Of a stretch of 64,000 bases of DNA, positions 39,001 to 50,364 are shown one piece after another. Made by a program: the position numbers and the translations under genes. The notes under the pieces are model-generated. The model had not been told where the DNA came from. It did not search any database and saw nothing but the letters and a program-made list of their open reading frames with translations. The stretch is taken from assembly GCA_958496175.1 (NCBI GenBank), contig OY292278.1, positions 12,090,001 to 12,154,000 of the forward strand. The letters run 5' to 3'. Numbering within the stretch: position 1 is the first letter of the stretch; the number at the start of each line of letters is the position of its first letter. The stretch is from Sisyra terminalis. Its lineage: Eukaryota; Arthropoda; Insecta; Neuroptera; Sisyridae.

Positions 39001-41941
39001 TTCAATTGATAATATGCCACAAAACGAAACCGAAAATCAGCGGGAAGAAATTTTCAAAAGTAATTTTAGTACGCAAACTCCTCCATTGGTACAAAATCAA
39101 GGGACAGAAACTGTCGATTTTAATTACATGCAAGATGAATCAACTCAAACCCATTGTGTTTGCCAAAACTTTATGGATTCATCTCCAAGAATATCTCGAG
39201 TTCTTAAAGAAAACTCTTTACCAAATCGACAAAGTTTTGTCAATGAAAAATTCGCTGATTTGTCATCAAGTAAAAGAAGATCTAATCCTTGCTCTTCTGC
39301 TTGTCAGTCAACCCCTAGATCAAGTTACGCCACCCCAAACACTCAATCCACGCAAAGCAGTCCCACTGTACTTTCAAACATCAGTCAAAGCACTCAAACC
39401 ACCGATAACTATTCCAACGATAAACTATCAGACAACAGTTACCAATGCGATTGCAACTGCGAAAAACGTTACATCGAACAAGAATACTTACGTCAACGTA
39501 TCAAAGACGATATATTAAAATGTGAATGTTGCAAACTAAAACGAATGCAAAGAAAGAAAAATCGTCATAAATTCGAGAGTAAAACAACTAATTTCTGTAC
39601 CTGCCACTTATATAATCGAAGACATCGTAACCATGTGCATGAAATCATACATTGTCCTCACTGTTCTCGATGCCAATGTGTTTGTAAATGTCAAAACGTA
39701 CCGAAATCGTCGCGAAAACCTCGAGAACGACAACCAGGAGTTTCCTATTTTCTTCGTTTAGAATCTAACGAAGACATTGTCGAAGAAAATGAAGTCACCG
39801 GTCGAAGACAATCTGTACAAGAAGTAAAAATCTACGTTCCCAAAAAAGGGGCTTCCAGCTCTCAACGAAGTGGCAGTATCAAAGCCGATTCAGTGCCATT
39901 CGAACCACTCAATCAAGAAGAATCCAAGATTATACCTCCTCCATTACAAGTAAGTATGGAAAAATATATGTAATTAAGTGGAAACTATTTCTAAAAGTAG
40001 TGGTTTATGTGAAGATGTAAGTGTAATGCCGAGAAATGCATCGAGGCTGCCGTTAAAACGGTTAGTAGAAGGTTTTTAACTAATTAAGTAAAAATGCATT
40101 TCACACTGAAATTAATCCTTAGAATTTTTAGAATTGTAATTTTAGTTGAAACTAAATCAATTATACTTGCGTTGATTTCATGATTTATTGATAACTGAAG
40201 AAAGATTACTTGTTTTAGTTGAAGGTGATGCAAATCGTTTCGCTATATATCGTTGAAAGGGTCTAGCAGGATCCACATGGCGAGTTGGCCCCCAAATAGG
40301 AATAATTAACGATAATTTTTATTTGGCCCCCAAATAAAAAACGATATTTTTTTTATTCTTCTTTTAATAAAAATTGAACACTAGTTGTTTTTTTTTTCTT
40401 TTGGGATCAATTATTTTGATCTTGAAAGTAATCATCTTAAGAGTAAATATAGAAAAATAAAAAAAACTAAAAAAAATTTTTTTTTATGTTTCCTTAGACT
40501 TACAATTATGAAAATAATATATATTTTGCTCCTATATGTGGTCTATTTTTTATTGAAGTTTTGTGAAAAAAAAGTTGGTGAAACACTTCGAAAAAAAAAT
40601 AAAACTGAGGTATACTATTAGGCGTAAATCACATTTCATTTTTTTTCAAGGTGTTGTACTAAATATTTATTCACGAAATTTTTATGAGTTATAGTGTTCA
40701 TGTAGAAGCATAAAATATATTTTTTTCGTGATTGTCATTTTCAGAGAACACAAAAAAAAAATTATTTCATTTGTTTTTTGGATTTTTTTTGTATAATTTT
40801 TTTTTCTAAAAATTTCCAAAAAATATATATATACTCTGTAAAATAATCTACAGCCTCGCGTTGGTTTCACTTTTTTAGCTTAATTAGTTTTTGAGATATG
40901 TAACTTCGAAAAATAGCCATGCGGGGGGACATTTTTGCCCTTATCTCAAGGTCAAAGAGGAATTTGGTCGCGAAAAGTATATAAAATATGTTTGTATATC
41001 AAGCCGATATTTTAACATAGGTTTCGACATAGGTTCCTATTTGGGGGCCAACTCGCCATGTGGATCCTGCTAGACCCTTTGTGTAAGTGAATGCACTCGT
41101 CTATATTAGCTTTAATCGCAGCCTTGACGCACCTATTTTGTCTTTGGATAAACTTTAAAAGACCAATTTACCAAGACAAGAAAATAACTCCTCTTTTTAG
41201 GTCTTTAAAATTGAGAAAGAGAAAAAAATTAATTTGTAGTATCTTCCATTTTGTACAAATTAGCCTTAGTCTTGTGGTAACTTAGATATTTAATGAATTG
41301 GCTAGTTTTAATATTAAAAGCTTAACCAAACTAGTTAACTGAGGTATAAAAATATTAAGATTTGATTATTTTAATTAATTTTATTTCTAATAGGATTACC
41401 TGGAGAAAAATAGACCTGATTTTATCCAAGCAGCAGATGTTCGACGTAAAATGTTAACAGAAGCGGCCCTAGAACGACATCAACGTTCCGAGCAACGCAA
41501 ACAATTGTTATTGATGATGGCAGACTCCAATAAAGTATCCGATTTAGCGAAAAATTTAAAAAACATTGAAATACCCAAACAACAACCTTATCGTAATTGA
41601 TGAAATGCAAAAAAATAAATTATTTATGCACATTTTGTATTCATTGATTTGTATTTTATTGTAGGAAGAAGGCCTTTTTCTTATAGAAAGATGAGGGAAA
41701 TTACGAATCGACACTATAGGGAACTTCCTGAGGTGAAGCAAAAGATTAAGGAACGCCGATTGCAGCAACAAGCTCGAGCCAATCGACTCATGATGCATTT
41801 GTTTAATAAAGTAGGATTACAAGAGTTTTTTTTCATTTAGGATAATTGATTGATGATATTTTCTTTTAGAAACTCCAGAATTATGTGCATCGTGGACACG
41901 TTTCTCTTTCCTATAGTATAAGTGTTTTATCCACTATATAA
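36092..41941 (+). CDS. Alms1: ALMS-motif centriolar protein (Alstrom syndrome protein family)
   Basis: Four exons: 36092-39949, 41394-41592, 41665-41810 and 41870-41941, encoding 1424 residues. Start is the ATG of MDSENIRSKF (A at -3); the open frame continues upstream to 36047 but without an ATG. All introns are GT-AG and in phase. Residues 1-1100 are Ser/Asn/Lys-rich and probably disordered. About 1105-1200 is Cys-rich (CDCNCEKR, CECCKLKR, CTCHLYNRRHRNH, CPHCSRCQCVCKC). The C-terminus from LQDYLEKNRPDFIQAADVRR (about 1285) through RRRPFSYRKMREITNRHYRE and LPEVKQKIKERRLQQQARAN is the ALMS motif, aligning with human ALMS1 LQEALEFFRPDFI and RSKRIYEQLPEV. ALMS1 and fly Alms1a are centriole/basal body proteins. 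Four TQT/IQT motifs (about residues 308, 993, 1017 and 1099) resemble dynein light chain LC8 sites. Intron 1 carries a foldback element. Confidence 0.9.
40256..41080. mobile_element. Foldback element in the ALMS gene intron, 825 bp
   Basis: The outer 46 bp (40256-40301 and 41035-41080) are perfect inverted repeats, beginning AAAGGGTCTAGCAGGATCCA and ending CCCCCAAATAGGA. Similarity continues inward as a long imperfect inverted repeat: about 40480-40560 pairs with about 40690-40770, so that translations of the two arms in opposite directions are related (KKNFFLCFLRLTIMKIIY against EIIFFLCSLKMTITKKIY). It has no transposase and no clear target duplication. It lies between exons 1 and 2 of the ALMS-motif gene. 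Confidence 0.8.
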
Positions 41942-42765
41942 ATTATCTGAAAAAATATAAGGAATTTATTTTTTGAAAATATTTTCGAATCTTTTAAATA
42001 AGAATTTACAATAATATATTTTATATTATACTCTTTATGTACAATATATCTTTTAAGATATTTTTCGAAACTTTATTAGAGACCTAAGGTACTTGTTTTC
42101 AGATAAATAATTTTGAGTTTTTTTTTTGCAAATTTTGTAATTTAAATTAAATTGTGCAATTTTCAGCTTGGATAAATTACATGCTTAATTCAACCGAAAA
42201 TTTAAATATATATTCTTAAGTTAGTTTTTTGATATTTGGAGAAATTTTCCTTTCATCAACAAAAAAGTGAGTAGTATATTAAATGAATTAAATTTTACAT
42301 TAGTTTTCCTTTAATTATAATCCAAGTTTCAAAATGTTAAAAATTCGACGATGGTACCGCCAATTGCGACGCAAAAGTATTAAAATACTTTCCTGTTATT
42401 TCGGTAAACCATTTTTTACCGTTTAAACTTATATTTTAAAATTTTAAAACAAATAAAGAAATTCTACCCTGCAGCATTACAAATTCCTGGCGTAATTCTT
42501 TAAACTGGGACAATCCATTCCTCTTTTTAATGAGACCACGATTTTAATTGTATCTCCTTCGTTTTTTCTTGGAGATTTCCAGTTTTCCTAAGAAAGAATC
42601 ATTTTCTTCATAGAATAAGACCCATTTAGTTACTTTTTCTCTTGTCGCCAAATATATGATAGTTTTTTCATCGTTGATTCTTTTCAATACTTTCCATGTT
42701 CTTCATATACTTCCTTTCTTGTTATTTCAGGATCCAGGTTTCCTTTGTAAGGCTATATTGCATAT
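41942..42765. other. ALMS gene 3' flank; dispersed repeat fragment
   Basis: No further coding exon. About 42480-42645 resembles 27585-27765 in the CoA transferase intron (TTTAAA...GGACAATCCATTCCTC and following words), indicating a dispersed repeat. An AATAAA occurs at about 42453, some 500 bp past the stop. Confidence 0.5.
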
Positions 42766-43573
42766 TAGGGTGTTTTTTTTTTGGACTATTTTTGGTTTTT
42801 TTGCTCCCATGCCGATTGTTGGAAATACTTGAAAAAAAATTCCCTGAAAGTTTGAGCTCTTAATATTAATATTAAGTACTCGTTCACAGCGTGTGAATAT
42901 TTTCCATTTAAAATACACGTAAACTTTGATTTTTTTTTTTAAATTTTTATAGCTCAGCGTCATTTTATGGTATCGCCTCCCTCAAAATCGGGATTTTTTT
43001 AACTATTGTATGCTCTAAAAAAGTGCCTATTGCGGCAAAATCGTAATTTACACGGGCGAGGTAGTACGGGCCACTAAATCTAGTTTTCTCATAGATTTCT
43101 CGTTTTTCTCTCAGTAACTCATGAATTACAAGACCTACAGAAAAAATATAAATGTCAAATTTATAGGAAATTTAATTTCCTACAAAAAAGTTCCAAAAAA
43201 CCAATTTGCTAAGATCGATATTTCTCAAGATATTGAGCCATGAATTTCTCTTACTATACAATTTTTATGAATTATTGAGTAAAATTTAATTTAATTTAGA
43301 TTTTGCCGCAATAAGCACTTTTGTAGAGCATACAATTGTAAAAAAATCCCGACTTTGAGCGAGGCAATACCATAAAATGCCGCTGAGCTATAAAAATTTT
43401 AAAAAAATAAATCAAAGTTTACGTGTATTTTAAATGGAAAATATTCACACGCTATGAGCGAGTACTTAATATTAATATTAAGAGCTCAAACTTTCAGGGA
43501 ATTTTTTTTGAAGTATTTTCAACAAAATTTCGGCATGGGAGCATAAAAATAGTCCCAAAAAAAAAACACCCTA
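42766..43573. mobile_element. Foldback hAT-like element, 808 bp, 8 bp target duplication
   Basis: Left arm 42766-43042 and right arm 43299-43573 are inverted repeats of each other along about 275 bp. The ends are TAGGGTGTTTTTTTTTTGG on the left and the matching complement on the right (CCAAAAAAAAAACACCCTA). Both arms encode, in opposite directions, a frame containing WKIFTR, ERVLNINIKSSNFQGIFF. TTGCATAT flanks both sides (42758-42765 and 43574-43581), an 8 bp duplication as made by hAT transposases. The 256 bp centre has no protein I recognise, so it is non-autonomous. Confidence 0.88.
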
Positions 43574-46500
43574 TTGCATATAGATATTCAGTTGGAAGGA
43601 ACAATGATTCCTTTCAGGTTTAAGAATAGTAAAACAAAATCTTTTGTTCTGATTCCACTGATCCATCGTTTTTTATCAAATATGCGGAGTGATCCAAAAT
43701 GATTTCGAAAGAAAACCAAAATATTGATCCAAATTTGCATTTTGAAGATTAGGTACCGACCAACGACATTGTATGAATGATGCAAAATTGTCTATCTAAT
43801 TTACGTACCATGAAGTAACCATCTCTGCGGTTATTTTGTATTAGAGGAATTGTAATGAAAGAAAGAAAATTCAGGAAAAACCATTTTACAATATTGCAAA
43901 GAAAAAAGTGATCAAAACCATCAACTTGATGTTACGCAAAGCGATTGCATGGCATTGTCTATGGTCTATGCAATGCTGGTTACCAATGTTATTTAATTTT
44001 TTATAAAAGTGTATAATTGGTAATTTATTTTCCTTTAATCCAATGAAATTCCATGACCGCTGGGCATTCTGCTGCAAAATACTATCTTATTAGTATATGG
44101 ATTGTAGATATTAGTACATGAATGATGCTGAAATTTGGGTAAATACTATTTTGATTATAATTTTTTTAAATCATATTTAATTTGAGAAATACATTGGAAT
44201 TCAATTTATTTAAAGGATATACAGGATACAATTTTGTAAAAATAATTATTGTTAAGAGACAATGAGCAAAATTATTCCTTTTTTAGGTTTACAAGTATTC
44301 TGATTTCCGTTCTTAACAGGTTTAGGGATCTTTTGTTGTTTGTCTTATTTTAGAAACTTTCCTTCTGAAAATTCAAAAGATTATTTATCAAATATAGACA
44401 TAGATTACGTACTTATTATTGTTGATCTTGAACATTTTTGAAGTTCAATACTGAAACCAGTCATACATATTTTAATATCCATCCTTTGTAGATTTTATTA
44501 GATACTCCGTTGATTTTCATTATAGACCGGTGAAAAAGGATGCGGGTGGTTTGAAACGGAAACATTTGATTAACGATGATTTATATGATATATCTGTAGT
44601 GAGTTGATTTTTTAACACCCATTGATAAGCACTTGAGCAGCAGGAGTTTTAAATTTACCTCCTGCGGCACTAGTACTTAGTAACAGGAAGTTTTTCATGC
44701 TACCCTCTGGAATCCCTCTTCAGCATCAATTAAAAATCACACATCGTTCCAATAGATATTCGAATCCATCTGAAAAAAAAAATCATAAATCTATAAAAAT
44801 ATAAATAACTACACTCCCATGCTGGAGCCAAATATTGAATAATGTTTCAATGTTTTTGACCTTGCAGTCAATTACATAGAGTAAGTAGATATTATATCTG
44901 TCTCGTGTTTCAAATAAATGAGGAAGTTCATAAAGTAAAAATATATTTAATTTAAGCACAATGAGCAATAAAAATGATTCCTGAACATGAAAAATGAAAC
45001 CAATGCATTCATTGAAATTAAGGAAAAAAAAATATTAGTCCACCCGTATAAAAATTATATCAATATAATTTGGTGTGGCCTATACAAATTGTTGTATTTT
45101 GCGAGTGGTTTTATTACATTCAGAAAAGATCATTGTCTTGTACTTGTAAATGGGGATATAGCTAAATGGCTTTTTACTTCTTGATTACTATTATTAACAC
45201 TAATTGAGTAATTGATATTGTAAGATTTTATCACCATGAACTTGTACTTTTTTGAATTTACAATTGCTCATTAACGTTTTACAACGACAATTATTACAGA
45301 AGCTTTCATTGTGAATACTTTTTTTAGGTTTTAAGAGGCTGAAGTTGATATCTAATTGATGTTACCCACCAATGTTTTCCAAGCTTTGTTTTGCTTTTAT
45401 TTTGCCTGTTTTACGTTAAATTTAGTTAATTGAAGATTATACTGGTTATAGTTTTTCCAGCGATGTATATCTCCAATCAGATGCCCGATTTTTTTATTTT
45501 TTCTTAAATGCTTCTGTTTTCTTGTTATAACATCCAATATAAGAGCTGTTTTCTTTTGAAATATCGTCTTTTGCTATTAAATTATGACTTCTGCTTGTAA
45601 ATTTTCTCCCAAATTTAGGATAAATATTCTAAACTACCCTACAATTGTCCTATTTCATCTCAAGAACGACTGAACCGATATTAATGAAAATTGGTGTCGC
45701 TATAAAATTCGATATTTTACTCAAAGTCTATGGAAAACAAATAAGAGGTTTCACTTTGTATATAATAACAAAAGGTTGAAAAAAAAGTATCAAAATAGTT
45801 TAACGTTAATATAGTGATGATGTGCATAAAAGTTCTAGGAATTTTCTTTTTATATCTTTTATTAAGAATGGGTAAAATTGTAATTCCTGTTTCGCTTCAT
45901 GTCTTAGAGTTATGTCTATTTTGATGAGTGAAAAAATAATTTTAATATATCATAATGAAAAGAAAAGTGTTACAAGGATTACAGGTTCCGGGGCAGAAGA
46001 ATCGTAGCATTATTTTTTAAACCCTATTAAGTTACCTTCAGCCGTTCCTGCACATGAAAAATTTAGATTCTAATAGTAGTTATACTAATACATTTCTTAG
46101 TTATCCTCAAGTTATCTACCTTGATGTAAAAAAGGATTACCTATGCTGTAATAGCAGTTATTTTATCATGCGTATTCTTTGGGGTGTTGTGGCGCGAATT
46201 AATTAAAATCTAATACATTAAAATAAGAAATAGAACTTGAAAATATTTTGTCATTGATATTGTATGTAATAAATTCTCGTTTAAATTCAATAAAATTAAA
46301 TAACGAATCAAACATTATTCGTTTAATCATTTAAGCACAACTAAAGGTCAATATTGGCATTTTTCCACTTCCCATTTATGATTGTAGGAAACGATAACAC
46401 TTGAAAAAAATGGAGTTAATAATGTTTCTGGGTTTAAATTTTTATTTTTGGGATGTAATGATAAATAAAAAAACAATAAGTAATTATAAAGGTAAATCAT

Positions 46501-47476
46501 TCTTTCCAAAAGATTAATTATTCAAGTACAAAAAAATGGTTTCAATCTTGCTGGTATTTTGATTAAAACAAAGTTTTAATGCAGGGTATCCTGTGTAGAA
46601 TCAAATGAAATACCTTTAGTTTTAGTTATCTATCCCCTCAATTTACTAAGTAGGTAAAATATTATGAATTTTATAGAAGTATCTTAGGACCATTTTAATC
46701 GTCGCCGCTTCAGTGGTTTATTTGAATTGTTTTAATTAAAACTTTTGACACTAATCTTTAATAATTGTTACTATAGGAGAAAACTTTTCTTCATTTCTTC
46801 CAAATTTAACTTTGTTGTTTCTTATGCCATTTCCAAAAGAAAAATCTGATCACTACTGCACTTTCTTTAAAGCCACAAATATATTCGATAGAAATAGTAC
46901 GGTGATTGATATCTAACAGTGGAATACAAATTTTGCAACAATTGTAATGTTTACCAAAATATTTTACCAACAATTTCTGCTTAATTGATTTCAGAAGTTC
47001 AGAATAATAGATAGTTTATTATATAAAGTTAAACTAAGCAAATGTATTATATAAGTAGAAATTTTATTTAAACATTAGTCAACAATTAAAGTTTTAATTT
47101 TTTCTTTATTGTGTAAACGTTTATTTTCAAATTCTATTTGTAAGGTATATTCGTTAAAATCGAGTTTATATTCCAGGGTGTCTAATAGTCAAGGAAATTT
47201 CATTGGTTCCGGGTAAAAATTAAGGAACATAATTGTGGAAATTTTTAATTACTGATAATTTAAGTATCTAAGTATTTTGATTAGAAAAGATGTAAACGTT
47301 ATCGGAAGTAAGAAGTACAGAATTTGTATGTTGAATAATAAGATTAATTGAATATTCATATTTTATTTTGTCTAATTTTTTGTTTTGTTTTTAGTCAAGT
47401 TCTCTTCAAATTTTATCCTGGAAAACCCACTCCATCAAAAATGATATCAATTCTTCCACCCACTTCAATGAAATTA

Positions 47477-47478
<2 letters not shown>
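43574..47478. other. No supported gene; one isolated exon-like segment
   Basis: Mostly AT-rich. The segment 44526-44598 is listed separately as a candidate exon. Near 44655-44690 the words GCGGCACTAGTACTTAGTA recur in diverged form near 59955-59985 and 60165-60185, probably a dispersed repeat. Confidence 0.45.
44526..44598 (+). other. Candidate isolated coding exon, 73 bp
   Basis: An open segment preceded by TTTTCATTATAG and followed by GTGAGT, a strong acceptor/donor pair. In the only frame open throughout it reads PVKKDAGGLKRKHLINDDLY then DISV. It is less AT-rich than its surroundings. I recognise no protein, and no partner exon was found nearby on the plus strand. It could be an exon of a gene with very long introns or a chance arrangement. 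Confidence 0.25.

Positions 47479-47560
<82 letters not shown>
47479..47560. repeat. TA microsatellite, about 41 units
   Basis: An uninterrupted run of TA dinucleotides for about 82 bp. The open frame that spans it (47348-47662) is an artefact of the repeat. Confidence 0.98.
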
Positions 47561-47563
<3 letters not shown>

Positions 47564-50179
47564 AATAATAAATGGAAAATAGCCCCAACAAGTTTTTCCG
47601 ACTTTCAAAAGGACAGCTATATTGATTTCGGTGAAACTAGATTTAGCTATAACTTAACATAACTATAACTACAACTATAACACATGGTATCCCTATTAAA
47701 AAAAGGCAATTAAATACATTTTAAATGTTCAAAAACTCCATTACATGCCATTAGAAGTCGTTTGAAGTTATTAAAGGCATTTTAAATGTAATGATTTCAA
47801 AATGGCTTTTTTGAGTATGTTTATAATTATGAACAAAAGGATAATCCACTTTACATAATGACTGGTATTATTTGATAAATTTATAAAAAATAATATAAGT
47901 GATTTATGTTACCCTCCCCTTCAACAGTAGATGAAATCCATATAATATTATCTACCTCTATGTACTGAAAACCGCTATGATTCACATATTTCATGTAATA
48001 TAACAAATCTTAACAATTTAACAAAGAATAATGCTGACATGCTAATATATCACGCCGACAAAGACGAGAACAAATTTAAAATTTACACCCTTTTAAGTAT
48101 TAAATAAATCGTTTTATTTAAATGATGGATGATTTAGATTTCTTTATTATCAATAATTGGATAATGTAGCCGTTATATAAGTTCTTATGTGCATCTACAT
48201 ATCTGTTACCTTATCCAACTATACGTGGACAATTACACAAGAAAATGATTGCATTGAAATATAAATAGAAAAAAAATATTACTTACTATATATTGTGTAT
48301 TTCCACAAAAATTTATTGAAATAAGTTTAAAGAAATTCTAAGATCAATATGCATCATTGTATCACTTTTGCCACGTGTGATCATGTCACTAACTTATCAA
48401 TATCTTCCATATTTCTTTAAACATTATAATGTTTACACTAAATCATTGAAAAACGATTCAATTCCAAAGACTAAATTCATTGGAAAATATTATTTAAAAT
48501 TGAAAATATTCACCACAAAACAAAATCCACTTTAGTTGTTGTCCTTTTCAACATTGAAATCGAAATGATCCAACCGAAGATTTTAATTGAAGCAAACAAG
48601 TCGTAACTACCACTTGTAAAATTATTTATAAATACATTGAAATATTATCAATAGTGATTCTCAACTGAACATAGAAAGAAAGAAGAAAAAAAAATAGTTC
48701 CAACAATTCCTATAATTGTGGCTTGAAACTCAGTCATATGAGGGTCAGAAGTCATTCAGTATCTATCAAACTAAAGTAACAAAGGTCCTTACAGGTCGCC
48801 AATATTGTCGATTAAGAGATGAAGAAACGAACGAAGAATCATTTTATAAACGGTTACTATTAGTATTTATAAATATCTATGTATGTATGTATGAGAGTTT
48901 CGAACTCAATAATTGCAGTGGCCGATTCGTTTCTTAAGACTTCATCTCCCGACTATACTACGAAAAATTTGTTATGACTCAACTTCTAATTAATTAAAAC
49001 AATTTTATTAATTAGGAATGTGCTGGTTTACTGTTCTCAGCGAAAGAGATGCCCAATGTACTTACAAGCATTGTATTCAAAGTTGATTATTTCATAAAAA
49101 GAAGAAAAACCATATTCCACGAATTTTATCATATTTTTTTAATATTTCAAGATACAATTAAAACCATTTTTTTCTGGAAAAAAATTATATATCAATTACT
49201 TTTTTAAAACTAACATAAAATTTCAGAAGAAATCGAGAATCAATTCTCCTTTATTATAAAAGTAGGTACCTAGAATTTTACGTGGAAAAGTCAAATTAAT
49301 TTAAATTGGTTTCGATTGGTTCACACAAGGATTTAATTCTGGGGAACAGAATGAATAATTAAATTGAAAATTTGTCACACATTAGTGTTCAATTAGTGGG
49401 GCACTTAAATGATAGTGATTTGGTCAAGTTTTTTCAATTAAAAGTCTTCACCGAATTAATAATTAGTTGCAAATAATTATGAATCTTCAAATTTAGGATT
49501 TCTCCAATGGATATTGCAAAACAATATTTTTAGAGTCGTAGAAAAAATTATGACAAATACAATATTCTTTTGAATTTGGTCATCTCCATCATTGTGTGCC
49601 TTATAATTGAGAACAATGAAATGAGCAATTTAAAAGTAATACCTATAGGTGGTTAAAATTTTATGAAAATTCAACAAGCTTTATCGAATTCATGGGTGGA
49701 CAAAACAGAATACTAGGTCTCGTGAATTTAAGAAACATATTTGGGTGATATATTTACTTAAACAAAGGTACGAAATATTTAAATTAGCATCTTCTGTTTT
49801 ATCTTGAAATCTATCGAATTAATCACTGTTACGAAATATAACTCGTATAATTTAACTATGTAACTCCCGAAATAAACTTCTTTTAATCACTTTATTGTAG
49901 AAAAAGGACTTTAGGAGATGCGATTTCACCTATCATGATAAATATTGTCCTAGATTAGAATTTTCGAAGAACTTTCGCTAATTTGAAAACATGGACTTTT
50001 TTTTAATTTTGCAATACTCCTAATTTCTTCATGTTAATTTAGTGTTGTAGTAGTTATCGTACTTTATATAATATTAGTCATCATAAATATAAATTATATT
50101 ATGATATAGTAGAGTGTATAGTATTCACTAAAAATCGTTACATCGAATTTGTTCAATGTTTGCGATAAGATTCCTGTTA
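47561..50179. other. No gene seen
   Basis: AT-rich. At about 47688-47830 the words CCCTATTAAAAAAAGGCA and GGCATTTTAAATGTAATGAT recur in similar form at 50355-50420 and loosely at 53570-53700, indicating a short dispersed repeat family. Confidence 0.45.
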
Positions 50180-50354
50180 GTCTTTTGGAGGCCGAGTGGT
50201 CAAAGTGACCACTCCAAAACCGGTAGGTTTTGGGTTCGAATCTCGTAGCGAGCAAATTTTTGATATTTCTCGATTTACGGATTTTTAAGTAACCCTAGAG
50301 TCGCTAAAGACCTTGATAGTTCTAAAGCGACGGTAAATATCAAATTAAAAATAT
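50180..50354 (+). repeat. Complete tRNA-derived SINE, 175 bp, 10 bp target duplication
   Basis: The head has an RNA polymerase III A box (GGCCGAGTGGTC, 50190-50201) and B box (GGTTCGAATCT, 50233-50243). The A-box sequence GGCCGAGTGG is typical of tRNA-Ser/Leu. The tRNA-unrelated body contains AACCCTAGAGTCGCTAAAGA and ends AAGCGACGGTAAATATCAAA. ATTCCTGTTA flanks both sides (50170-50179 and 50355-50364), the target duplication expected from LINE-driven insertion. Copies of the same family are at 575-878 and 3245-3375. It landed in a separate dispersed repeat that starts at the right-hand duplication. Confidence 0.85.
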
Positions 50355-50364
50355 ATTCCTGTTA

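Noticed and set aside
36351..39518. Several long frames (70-173 codons) overlapping the ALMS gene in other frames and on the other strand
   Set aside because: All lie inside the verified 3.9 kb coding exon and reflect its codon bias.
42727..43623. Two frames encoding nearly the same peptide (WKIFTR, ERVLNINIKSSNFQGIFF)
   Set aside because: They are the two arms of one inverted repeat read in opposite directions, not a duplicated gene.
47348..47662. 104-codon frame with a Tyr-Ile repeat
   Set aside because: It is the translation of the TA microsatellite.
50190..50243. Possible functional tRNA-Ser gene
   Set aside because: A and B boxes are present but the acceptor and anticodon stems cannot be paired, the copy has a SINE body and target duplication, and related copies exist.
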